A program made the position numbers and the translations under genes. The notes under the pieces are model-generated. The model was not told the DNA's origin. It did not search any database and saw only the letters and a program-made list of their open reading frames with translations. From contig NC_081412.1 in the NCBI RefSeq assembly GCF_030272615.1, positions 143,573,247-143,637,246 of the forward strand: 64,000 bases of DNA, read 5' to 3'. Source of the DNA: Cryptomeria japonica (lineage: Eukaryota; Streptophyta; Pinopsida; Cupressales; Cupressaceae). Shown piece after piece: positions 1 to 11,500 of the stretch (the first letter of the stretch is position 1; each line of letters starts with the position of its first letter).

Positions 1-1548
1 ATCTAGAGGAAAGAAAGATTGTTGGTACTGCGGAAAGCCTGATCATCTAAAGAAAGACTATTGGTCTCAGAAAAACAAAGAAGGGGACAAAAATGAAAAT
101 GACAGTAAGGAAGCTAATATTGCAAGTAATACTTTAGAAGATGCTTTAATCTTATGTTTGGATAATGTTAATGATTCCTGGGTAATAGATTATGGGGCTT
201 CATTTCATGCTACACCCCATAGAAAATATTTTCTAGATTATGTTCAAGGTGATTTTGGATAGGTATATTTGGGTGATGATGAGCCCTGTCAAATTGTTGG
301 AAAAGGAAAGATAAAGATCAAGTTGGAGAATGGAAATGATTGGTTTCTGCAGGAGGTAAGACATGTTCCTAATTTAAGAAGAAATTTAATTTCTGCAGGG
401 CAACTAGGTAGTGAAGGTTGCATAGTTACCTTCTCAGACAGTATGTGGAAGGTCACTAAAGGATCATTAGTATTAGCTAAAGGTGCGAAGGTAGGCACAT
501 TATATTTGTGTACTGGTAACACTTACTCTACCCTAACTGCTATAGATAAAGTTACTACAGGAACAACAACAATAGATGTTGCAAGAATAGATTCAATAAT
601 GTGGCACCATATGCTTGGGCACATGAGTGAGAAAGGGATGAAAATCCTTCACTCCAAAAATCTATTGCCAGGAATAAAGAAGATTGATTTAGAGTTCTGT
701 GAAAACTGTGTTTATGGTAAACAGAAAAGAGTTAGATTTCTCAAGGTTGGGAAAGAGAAGAAGAGTGAGAAGTTAGAGCTTGTGCATTCAGATGTATGGG
801 GACCGGCTCAGGTATCATCTCTTGGTGGCTCTTGTTATTATGTTATTTTTATTGATGACTCAACTAGAAAAACATGGGTATATTTTCTAAAACAAAAATC
901 AGATGTTTTTGAAACTTTTAAGAAATGGAAAGCTTTGGTTGAGAATGAGATAGGAAAAAAGTTGAAGTGTCTCAGATTGGATAATGGAGGTGAGTATTCC
1001 AGCAAAGCATTTGAAGATTACTGCTCCTTAAATGGGATTCGAAAGCAGAAGATAGTTCCAAGAACTCCATAGGAAAATGGTGTGTCAGAGAGAATGAATA
1101 GGACTATCATGGAATGCACGAGGAGCATGAGATTGCATGCTAGATTACCCTTACATTTTTGGGCAGATGTTGTACATATACTGTCTATTTGATAAATAGA
1201 GGACCTTCAACCCCTTTGGATGGTGGTATTCCAGAGGAGGCATGGACTGGTAAAAAGGTAAATTATTCTTTTCTAAAAACCTTTGGTTGTGAAGCTTTTG
1301 TCCATATTGATAAAGAAAACAGAACCAAGCTTGATGCTAAATCTCAGAAATGTACCTTCATTGGATATGGGATAGATGAATATGGCTATCGGTTATGGGA
1401 TTTTGAAAATAAGAAAATAATTAGAAGTAGAGATGTTATATTCAATGAGAAGGTTATGTATAAAGAACAGATGCAGGAAAAGAAGCATGAACAGGACAAA
1501 CAAGAATATGTGGTGTTGGATGAGATTCCTAAAAATGAAATACCATAG
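1..1548 (+). pseudogene. Ty1/copia gag-protease-integrase remnant
   Basis: Truncated at the window edge. Visible in order: a CCHC-type zinc knuckle near the start whose last Cys is Tyr, a protease motif WVID-Y-GAS near 179-203 where the active-site Ser of DSG is Tyr, a GAG-pre-integrase zinc site (His-x3-His at about 600-620 and CENC near 700), then an integrase core with Asp in HSDVWGP and Asp in LDNGGEY. The catalytic Glu (ENGVSERMN) lies after a stop at about 1070. Stops at about 260, 1070 and 1546 fit glutamine CAG changed to TAG. A frameshift near 1165-1190 moves the frame into VYLINRGPS. A functional element would carry this as one gag-pol polyprotein. Certain as copia, certainly dead. 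Confidence 0.93.
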
Positions 1549-2385
1549 GTACCTGATGCTCAGCAACAACAGAATGTCCCACAAACTCCTACAAGTGTTA
1601 GACGTTCTACGAGGTCAAGTAGACCCCCTGAAAGATTTTCTCCTTCTTTGTATTCTATATTATTAATTGATTCTGGTGAACCAGAAGAATATGAAGAAGC
1701 AATCCAGGTGGATGCCAAACAACAGTGGGAGCTAGGCATGAAAGAGGAGATGGACTCCTTGATGAAAAATAAGACTTGGGACTTAGTCCCTTTACCTGCA
1801 AAAAAAAGAGATTTGCCTAACAAATGGGTTTATAGGCTAAAGGAGGAGGAAGGAGGTTAGAAAAGATATAAGGTCAGATTTGTGGTAAAAGGTTTTGCAC
1901 AGAAAAAGGGTATAGATTATGATGAAATATTTTCTCCAGTTGTAAAAATGACTTCAATTAGAACTGTACTTAGTCTTGTGGCTGCAAATGATTTACATCT
2001 TGAACAATTAGATGTCAAAAAAGCTTTTCTCCATGGAGATTCGGAGGAGAAAATTTACATGTTGCAACCACAGGGATATGAGGTCAAAGGTAAGGAGAAC
2101 TTGGTGTGCAGGTTGAAGAAAAGTTTGTATGGCCTAAAGCAAGCACCCCGACAATGGTATTTAAAATTTGATAGTTTCATGGCTGAACACAATTATCATA
2201 GATGTCATTTTGATCATTGTGTATATTTTAAGAGATTGGATAATGGTAGTTATATTATCCTATTGCTTTATGTTGATGGCATGCTTGTTGCTAGGTCTAA
2301 CATGCAACATATAAATGATCTTAAACAGAAATTAGCCAGGTCATTTGCAAAGTACTGTACACTCAGCATGTATCTTTTTTTTTTA
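1549..2385 (+). pseudogene. Ty1/copia reverse transcriptase remnant
   Basis: Continues the polyprotein above in the same frame after the stop near 1546. The RT palm and fingers are recognisable: NKWVYRLK, then a stop near 1858, [39 protein letters not shown] and LLLYVDGML. The catalytic motif, normally YVDD, reads YVDG at 2269-2280, so the second catalytic Asp is lost. The frame runs out at about 2340-2388 in a T-rich stretch. No RNase H domain follows, so the 3' end was deleted or replaced. Confidence 0.93.
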
Positions 2386-2871
2386 TGAAAACCGACATTG
2401 TAATAAAACCCTAAAAAGGCTGACTGTGTTTTTGCCCTAAAAATGCATGTTATAAGCGGCTGGGATGTTTAAGGCATTGTAAGGTTGATGTACTATTTTT
2501 GCTGGATAATAAGAAAGAATGGAGGGCTATGTATGGTGGACGTAACCCATTCTGGGTGAACCACGTTAAATCTTTGTGTTATCTGTGTCATGTTTTATTC
2601 CTTTATCTTTTGTATTTAAATCTACATATAATTGTTAGTTCATATTTGCTTTGGATCTGCTTGAAACCCTAACAGTATTAGTGTGTGTGGCTCATTGTAA
2701 TTAGTTAGAAAGGTTGTGTTATGATGTGTTTGGGTCCTCTCTATCTCCTAGAGTGGACCGCATTTGATGCTATAGGTTTGGGTGGCCCAATTTGTGTAAT
2801 ATTATATGTTCTATATATGGTCAACCTATTTTAGGGTTTCAGTGAATTACATATAGGAGTGTGGATGTATA
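2386..2871 (+). repeat. Probable LTR remnant of the plus-strand copia element
   Basis: Gene-free. The stretch around 2530-2600 (GTGGACGTAACCC, then GGGTGAACCACGTTAAATC and a T-rich run) resembles the R-U5 part of plant copia LTRs read on the plus strand, matching the orientation of the coding remnant before it. No boundaries or second copy are visible in the window, so LTR identity is an inference. Confidence 0.4.
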
Positions 2872-2876
2872 AGTTG

Positions 2877-4107
2877 TGTTAGAATAACCGGTCGACAACT
2901 CAGAGGGGGAGGTGAATCAGTTGTCAACATATTATATTAATCAAACCACTTTATACCCTTTAATCTGGGCACATAAACATTGAATACCAGAATAGCCGAA
3001 ATAGATACCCGTAAGCAATAAAACTTAAGAATGAAACAAAGAATTAACACAATGCAACCATACCACATAACACCATGATTTGTACGTGGAAAACCCAGTA
3101 AAGGGAAAAAACACAGTGGAAAGCCTACCCACAGTCAGATAATACTTCTACAAAAAGTATGTGATACAATAAGGGGCATGCACATGCTAGAAGGCACACT
3201 ACCTAGAGCATACTGCTCATTAAAAAGGAGTCTCACTGACTACAGAGAGGTTATAACCACCTCAATATAATTGGACAACAATCTAGAAGAATGAAATGCC
3301 AGTGATAGCATCTACCATGCCTGATTACAGTCCCTGTTAAGCTCAATACCGAAGGCCTTTGACCTCTTACATAAAACCAATTCGATCACCTATGATTGAC
3401 CAAATCTCCTTCGCATATGATTTTTCATTCCAAGACCACGACCATGATCTACAATGAGATCTTACATCAATTTATAAAAACCCTAAGGCCTAAACCAATT
3501 AGGTCAGCCACCTAAAAGATATTACAATAAGATCATTACATACATCCATATTACAATGATATGCCATGTCGTCTTTAGACCAAAACTACATTAACCAATC
3601 CATAAATTATCCTGGTAACATGTAGAGAACACATAACATGATACCAGTCCATAACCTAGATAGGTACCGGATCTAATTTGAGTCCACCATGCCAAAGTGA
3701 TGTCTCCAATCAGTCGAGGCATGATCAAGGATCACCTTCTGCATCCTAAATTCCATCTAGAAGCTGCACCAACACCAGTTATGCATCTTGTCAAAGATTC
3801 TCAGTAAAAGCTCTGTCGGTAAAACCTTAAACCCTTATTAGTATAGGCTTACTAGAGTGTATGATAGCATATGATCATCAAGTAAATACCAACTGACCAA
3901 AACATACTCCAGAAACATCAAACCAAACATATTCCATTGATCCAAACATGTCGATAATATCCAAGTAATAGTCCCTTCTGCCGGTAACACTAGTTCTTCT
4001 ACTGATAACCAAAATTTGTCTATCGGTAACCAATCATAATAGCTAGTGTTGACATCAATTACAAAACATCAATGCAACACATAATCAATTCCTTCATATT
4101 GCCAAAA
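2877..4107 (-). repeat. Copia-1 3' LTR
   Basis: 1231 bp, nearly the same length as the partner at 19594-20822 and alignable along its whole length. It begins TGTTAGAATAACC after target site AGTTG. The inner end reads GCCAAAA where the partner has GCCAACA, a point change in the terminal CA. A motif near 3084-3110 (cgtggaaaaccc) recurs in all minus-strand copia LTRs of this window and probably marks the transcribed R-U5 segment. Confidence 0.93.
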
Positions 4108-4473
4108 ATCTCCCCCTTTGGCATTCAAGGCAACACTAGATGTGAAAAAGAAAACATCTAAGTGCCAAGAAATGCCAAACATTTATCATAGAAGATATAA
4201 CAATGAAAAACTGAATAATCCCAGTAACTCCCCCTGAGGAGTGCAGTCCAATCTGAAACTGATCTGAAACTCTCTCCCATATGACATATTATGACATTAT
4301 TTTTCGCATATAACTCTCCCCCTTTGACATCAATGCCAAAGATATGACATAGATATCAAAATCCTGTGAATCTCAAAGTTGACTACTCCCCCTGAGTAGT
4401 AGCACCACTACATCAATCTGGAGCAAAGGATAAAGTTGATGATGCATATCGGACTGATGCTTTGCTCCATCAG
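4108..4473 (-). other. Copia-1 polypurine tract and 3' untranslated region
   Basis: Directly inside the 3' LTR, plus-strand bases 4108-4121 read atctccccctttgg, a polypurine tract on the element strand where plus-strand DNA synthesis would be primed. The rest to the pol stop is non-coding. It repeats phrases about every 150-200 bp (CTCCCCCTTTGRCAT near 4110 and 4316, CTCCCCCTGAG near 4229 and 4386), as does the same region of copia-2. Confidence 0.8.
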
Positions 4474-6429
4474 TTAAGTTTCTTTTGGAGGTGTAGATAC
4501 CCCTAACCTGTCTCTCAAATATTCAAATGATTCCTTAGACAGCGGTTTAATGAGTATATCTGCAATTTGCTCTTTAGTGTTCACATAAACCAATTTGACT
4601 TCCTTTTCTTCCACCTTTTCCTTCAAAAAGTTATATTTTATTGAAATGTGCTTAGTCTTAGAGTGAAATACCAGATTCTTAGATATGTCAATAGTTACAG
4701 AGTTATCACAATAGATAACTATCTATTCACTGCAATTTACCTTGATATCCTTCAACATTTGCTTCATCCACAAGACTTGAGTGCAATTAGTTGTTGCGGC
4801 AACATATTCATCTTCTGCAGGAGATAAAGAAATGTATGACTATTTTTTGCTGATCCACAAAACCAATTTCTTTCCAAGAAAGAAAGCTCCACCAGAAGTG
4901 CTCTTTCTGTCATCAGTATCTCCTGCCCAATCTGAATCTGTATATGCACATAAAGTGAAGTTATCATCTCTAGAATACCATAAGCCATATTCTATTGTTC
5001 CTTGCAAATACCAGAATATCCTCTTGACTGCACATTCATGATTTTATTTAGGAAAAATTTGATATCTTGAAACAATACTTACTGCATTCATAATATTCGG
5101 TCTAGTCTGAGTTAGATATAACAAGCCACCAATCATAGACTTATACCTTGTCAAATTTACCGGTGCAGATGTATCTTTGATAGATAATTTCTCACTTGTC
5201 ACCATAAGAGTACTTACCAGTTTGGAATTATCCATACCAAACTTCTTCAACAATTCCCTTAGATACTTAGTTTGATAGATAAAAATGCCTTTGTCAATTT
5301 GAGTAATCTACAAACCTTAAAAAAATCTCATCTCACCAATCATAGACATTTCAAATTCATTCTTGATATTATTAGAGAATTCCATGCACAATTTTTCTTC
5401 ACCTCCAAAAATGATATCATCAACAAATACTTCAATAATTAGAATATCATCATCAGTGATCTTGTAATATAAATTACTTTCAGCACTGCCTTTAGTAAAA
5501 CCAAGCTTCAAAAGATATTTATCCAACCTTACATATCAAGCTCTAGGAGCTTGTTTCAATCTATATAATGCTTTCCTTAACCTACAAACCATATCTTTGT
5601 CATCTATTAGTGAAAATACATTAGGTTGCTCAGTGTATACTTCTTCCTCAAGTTCACAATTCAAAAATGAACATTTAACATCCATTTGATAGACCTTATA
5701 GTTCTTGTATGCTGCATAGGCAAGAAATAGTCTAACAGATTCAATTCTAGCTACTGGTACAAATATCTCACCATAATCAATTCCTTCCATTTGAGAATAT
5801 CCTTTACAAACTAGTCTAGCCTTGTTTCTTACAACTTGACAATCCTCATTTATTTTATTTCTAAACCCATTTAGTTCCAATAACATTCTTATTTTTAGGT
5901 CAGGTAACTAAAGTCCAAGTCTTATTCTTCTCTATCTGATCTAATTCATCTTCCATATCCTTTAACCAATGTTTATCTTTACAAGCTTCAATAATAGATG
6001 TCGGTTCAATTTCAGAAATAAGACATACCTCTTCATTTGCTAGTCTTCTTCTTGTCATAACTCCCTTGTTCCTATCTCCAATGATTTGATCTTCAGAATG
6101 ATTTAATCTTACATACCTTAGTGTTTTCTAAACTTTTGGTTCACTGTTATGATCATCAGTCACAGTTGAATTTTCTAATTGTATCGGTGTAACTGTCGCA
6201 GTGTCTTGTACCGGTTGAGGCATTGTTGGTTCAAATATGATCATTTCCATTGTCGGTTCTCTGTCATATGATATAGATTGATCTTTGTATTGCTCATCCA
6301 CTTTCACATTTGTGCTCTCCACAATTTTTTGCAATCTTTTGTTATAACATCTATATGTTTTTCTCTGAATTGAATATCCAAGAAATATCCCCTCATCACA
6401 TCTAGGATCAAACTTCCCAATTGAATTAT
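4474..6429 (-). pseudogene. Copia-1 pol 3' part: integrase tail, RT, RNase H
   Basis: Read right to left: the integrase tail (SIGKFDPRCDEGIFLGYS, about 6420-6360), a variable linker, the RT start (ARLVCKGYSQMEGIDYGE), VYQMDVKCSFLN, LYRLKQAPRA, and the catalytic EVFVDDIIFGG, which is intact (about 5405-5435). The thumb follows (LKKFGMDNSKLVSTLM), then the RNase H/connection region to a stop at 4474-4476 (LRDRLGVSTPP ending). Several stops and shifts separate the pieces. The right end joins the foldback element; the other half of the gene resumes at 17313. Confidence 0.93.
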
Positions 6430-7680
6430 GGGTATGTGCACCAAGTTGTGGTACCAAAAGGGGGTCTTAAGATGCCAGTTTTTTTTGAAATCAACAAAGT
6501 TTGAACTTCAACGACAAATTGAAGATAGTTAGACTCCAAATTTGAAGATGCAACAAGAACAAGAGTCAGAGTGCTTCGAGTCTACTTTCTAAACTACTAA
6601 TTTTTTTTTTAAATGGTGGAGATTAAGGGCTTCAAAAAGAGGGGCCACAAAAAGTGGTCCTGTTTTTATGCAAAAAACATAACATAGTGTCTGTTGTGGC
6701 CCCCCTAAAATGTTAACTTTTTTTTTGAATTTTTAAAATCGCTTTAGTGAGAAATTAACTAACACCTTGTAGTTTATGCCAGATTTTTCAGCTAATTTTT
6801 TAATGAGTATATGATTTTTTACTAATTTTTGAAGTGGACACATCCTGAAAAATAGAAATTTGAGCATGCTCCCCCCTAAAATCATTGATAACTAATCAAA
6901 AATCAAAAAAAAAAATTTCAAATTGTGTAGAATGGAGTCTAGTTTCTAAAAATGTAAGTTTCTTCAAAATCCGATGAACGTGTAAAAACCTATACCCAAA
7001 ATAGTGCATGTTGGTTTTTGACCAAAATCGAACACACTATCAAAAGAAATTATAGATGAGAGCCTTAACGAAATCAAAATGTGAAAGGTATTACATGCTT
7101 GGATAGCTAAGAGAGAGATTGAGGCCTCTATGGTATTTTTTTTTAGTTTTATTGAAACACGTGCAAACCAGATGGAGAGCACGACCAAAAATATGTGAAA
7201 ATTTTCTAATCCTCTGTTAAAAACACGTCTCAAGCCTGAAATGGTCGTCCAACCCTTTGGGTTGGATGCCCAAGTACAATCCAACCCAAAGGGTTGGTAG
7301 TTTCTAGTGTAGACCATTTGGCAAGCGCCAAATATGGCACTCGCCAAATGAAAAATTTTGACTTTTCCCATTTGGCACGTGCCAAATGTGCTACATTGTC
7401 CAATTTCAAGGTTTTGTGATGCAAATTTTTCAACTTGGGTACAAGTTATACCCATCATGAGAGGAGAATATATACATGAAATATAATATTTAAGTATGTC
7501 ACTTTAAGTTATATTTCATGTATATATTGGTAGGATGTTTGAGAGTGGTTTCAACTCTATAGGAGTTATAATGTAGATGCTTGTTTTTATAGGATCATAT
7601 TGACTTTCATACTTAGTCAAATTTCAATAATCAACATTCTCTTATTAGCATTCTTTAGATCCATATCTCACTATCTTTAT
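6430..7680. repeat. Left inverted arm of the foldback element
   Basis: Matches the right arm in reverse complement at three blocks: 6430-6459, about 7255-7480, and about 7613-7715. Between the first two lies an extra stretch of about 790 bp (6463-7250) without a counterpart on the right, so one arm gained or lost DNA. Around 7310-7395 there are several short palindromes, TTTGGCACGTGCCAAA among them, like subterminal transposase-binding repeats (inference). The long frame across 6964-7458 reads through these repeats and is not a gene. Confidence 0.78.
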
Positions 7681-8550
7681 CTTCCCTAAACTCTACACCT
7701 ATCTCTCTCCCTCTCTTGTCTCTCTCACTTCTCTCTCCCCTCTCTAGGTATATCCCACCCTCTCTACCTTTCATCCCTTCCTTGTACCATAATTTATATC
7801 CTTGACTCCCATCCTATCTCTTCTCTCTCACTCTCTTATTATTTCTCTCCCCTCCCACTTGTTTCTCTTGTTCAATACCGATCCCTTCTATCCTCTCTCT
7901 CCCCATATCTAGGGCTCTCCTCCCCTCCCTATTTACCTCACTACCTCTCCCTCCCTATATTATTACCCACCTCTCTCTCCCCCTCTAGGTTTCTCACTTT
8001 TCTATTTGTCCACCCTCTAGATTTCTCCCTCCCTCTCCACATTTATCTCCCTTTCCCTTTCCCCTATCTATTTATGAACACTCTCCCTCTCTTCTCTCTC
8101 TCTAAACCTAGATCCATCTCCTCATTCTCTAGGTCTCTCGCTCCCTCCATTTATACCTCTCCATCCATCCCCTCTTACTCATCTCTTTGTTCTGCTATAT
8201 CTTCTCTTCTCTCTCCCTTCCCTCTCTAGATCTCTCCCTTCCTTTCTTCCCCTATCCATTTATATAGCCTTCCCCCACTCTCTCATTATCTCTCTTCCTC
8301 TCTTATTCTCTCTCTTCATTATCGAGTTCATTAACTCTCCAACCCACCCTCTCTCCCCTCTCAAGGTTTCTCCCTCCCTTCCTCTCCACCTATCTACCTT
8401 TGCATATAGGTCTCATTGCCCACCTCTCTTTATCCCCCTCTATCTATCTCACTTCTCTCTCAAATATATATCTCTTGCCTATCTATATGTCCCCTCTATA
8501 GTTCTCTCTCTCCCTCTCTATCTCTCTCCCCCTCCTCCTTAACATACAAC
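7681..8550. repeat. Pyrimidine-rich low-complexity tract
   Basis: Almost entirely C and T on the plus strand, built from short CTCTCC and CTCCCT units with scattered ATCTA spacers. It starts as a recognisable inverted match to 16705-16830 and grades into degenerate microsatellite. No gene. Confidence 0.9.
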
Positions 8551-8554
8551 CCAC

Positions 8555-11500
8555 AATAACACCAAGTGGTGGCCTAAGGGGTCACAAGACACCATATGAC
8601 CCCTTAGCACATAATATGACCCCTAACAACACCTAAAGAGTCATATGGTGCCCTAAGGGCACACCATATGACACCTTAGGACACAATACAACCCATAACG
8701 ACACCATATGATGTCCTCAAGGGTCATATGGTGTCCTAAATGGTCATAGGACACCATATGACCCCTTAGGATACAATATGACCCCTAATGACACCTAAGG
8801 GGTCATATGGTGTCCTAAGGGGTCATATGACACCATATGACCCCTTAGGACATAATATGACCCTTAACGACATCTAAGGGGTCATAGGATACCATATGAC
8901 CACTTAGGACACCATACAACCCATAAGGATACCATATGGTGTCCTAAGGTGTCATAGGACACCATACGACCTATAACAATACCATATGGTGTCCTAAGGG
9001 GTCACAGGACACTAGATGACCCCTGAAGACACCATATGACCCATATTGACACTATATGGTGTCCTAAGGGGTCATATGGTGTCCTAAGGGGTCATAGGAC
9101 ACCATATGACCCTTTAGAACATAATATGACCCCTAACGACACCTAAGGGGTCATATGGTGTCCTAAGGGGTCATAGGACACCATATGACCCCTTAGGACA
9201 CAATATGAACCCTAACGACACGTAAGGGGTTATATGGTGTCCTAAGGGGTCATAGAACACTATATGACCCCTTAGGACACCATATAACCCAGAACAGCAC
9301 TATATGGTGTCCTAAGGGGTCACATGGTGTCCTAAGGGATCATAGGACACCATATGACCCCTTACACCATATGGTGTCCTAAGGGGTCATAGGATACAAT
9401 ATGACCCATTATTACACAATATGATCCCTAATGACACCTAAGGGGTCATATGGTGTCCTATGGGGTCATAGGGCATCATATGTCCCCTTAGGACACAATA
9501 CGATGCATAACAACACCATATTGTGTCGTAAGGGGTCATAGGACACAATATGACTCCTTAGGACACAATATGACCCCTAACAATCCCTTAGGGGGTTATA
9601 TGACACCATATGACCCCTTAGCACACTATACGACCTATAATGACACCATATGGTGTCCTAAGGGGTCATATGGTGTCCTAATGGGTCATATAACACCATA
9701 TGACCCCTTAGCACACCATAAGACCCATAATGACACCATATGGTGTCCTAAGGGGTAATAGGACACCATACAATCCATAACAACACCATATAAGGGCTCA
9801 TATGGTGTCCTACACCATATTACCCCTTAGGACACCATATGACCCATAATGACACCATATTGTATCCTAAGGGGTCATATGGTGCCCTAAGTGGTCATCG
9901 AACACCATATGACCCCTCAGGACACCATACGACTCATAACGACACCATATTGTATCCTAAGGGCTCATATGGTGTCTTAAAGGGTCATAAGACACAATAT
10001 GACCTCTAACAACCCCTTAGGGGATCATATGGTGTTCTATGTCCCCTTAGGACACTATATGACCCCATACAAAACCATATGACCCCTCACGACACCATAT
10101 GTTGTCTTAAGGGGTCATATGGTGTCCTAAGGGGTCATAGAACACTATATGACCCCTAACAACATCATATGACCCTTTAGGACACCATATGGTGTTGTTA
10201 GGGGTCATATGGTGTCCTAAGGGGTCATATAACACCATATGACCCCTTAGGACACCATATGACCCCTAATGACACCATATGGTGTCTTTAGGGGTCATAA
10301 GGTGTCATAAGGGATTATATGGTGTCCTAATGGATAATAGAATATCATATGACCCCTTAGGACACCATATGATTCCTAATGACACCATATGACACCTTAG
10401 GACACCATATGACCCCTAACAACACCATATTGTGTCTTGAGGGGTCATATGGTGTCACAAGTAGTCATGTCATGTACTAGGATGTTAAAATGGGTCATAT
10501 AGTGTCCTAGGGTATGATAGAACACCATATGACCCATCAGGACACCATATGACTCTTTAGGACACCATATGGTGTCGTTAGGGGTCATATGGTGTCCTAA
10601 GGGGTCATATGGTGTCATTAGGGATCATATGGTGTCCTAAGCGGTCATATGGTATTCTATGACCCATTAGGATGCCATATGACCCCTTAGGACACCATAT
10701 GACCCCTAACAACACCATATGGTGTCGTTAGGTCATATGGTGTCTTAAGGGGTCATATGGTGTCATAAGGGGTCATATGGTGTTCTATGACCCCTTAGGA
10801 CACCATATGTCCCCTAAGACCACCATATGGTGTCCTAAGGGGTCATATGGTGTCGTTAGGGGTCATATGGTGTCCTAAAGGGTCATATGGTGTTCAATGA
10901 CCCCTTAGGACACCATATGACCCCTAAAGACACCATATAGTATTCTAAGGGGTCATATGGTGTCCTTAGGGGTCATATGGTGTTCTATGACCCCTTAAGA
11001 CACCATATGACCTCTTAGCGCATGTCATATGGTGTTGTTAGGGGCATATGGTGTCCTAAGGGGTCATATGGTATTCTATGACCCATTAGGACACCATATG
11101 ACCCCTAACAACACCATATGGTATCGTTAAGGGTCATATGGTGTCCTAAGGGGTCATAGAACACCATATGACCCCTAACGACATCAGATGACCCCTTAGG
11201 ACACCATATGGTGTTGTTAGGGGTCATATGGTGTCCTAAGGGGTCATATAACAACATACGACCCCTAACGACACCATATGACCCCTTAGGACACCATATG
11301 ACCCCTAATGACACAATATGGTGTCGTTAGGGGTCATATGGTGTCATAAGGGATCCTATGGTGTTCTAATTGGTAATAGAATATCATATGACCCCTTAGG
11401 ACACCATATGATTCCTAACGACACTATATGACCCCTTAGGACACCATGACCCCTAACAACACCATATTGTGTCTTGAGGGGTCATATGGTGTCATAAGTG

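Noticed and set aside
6964-7458. 164-residue minus-strand frame
   Set aside because: Runs through inverted arm repeats; its mirror frame occurs in the right arm at 16928-17386.
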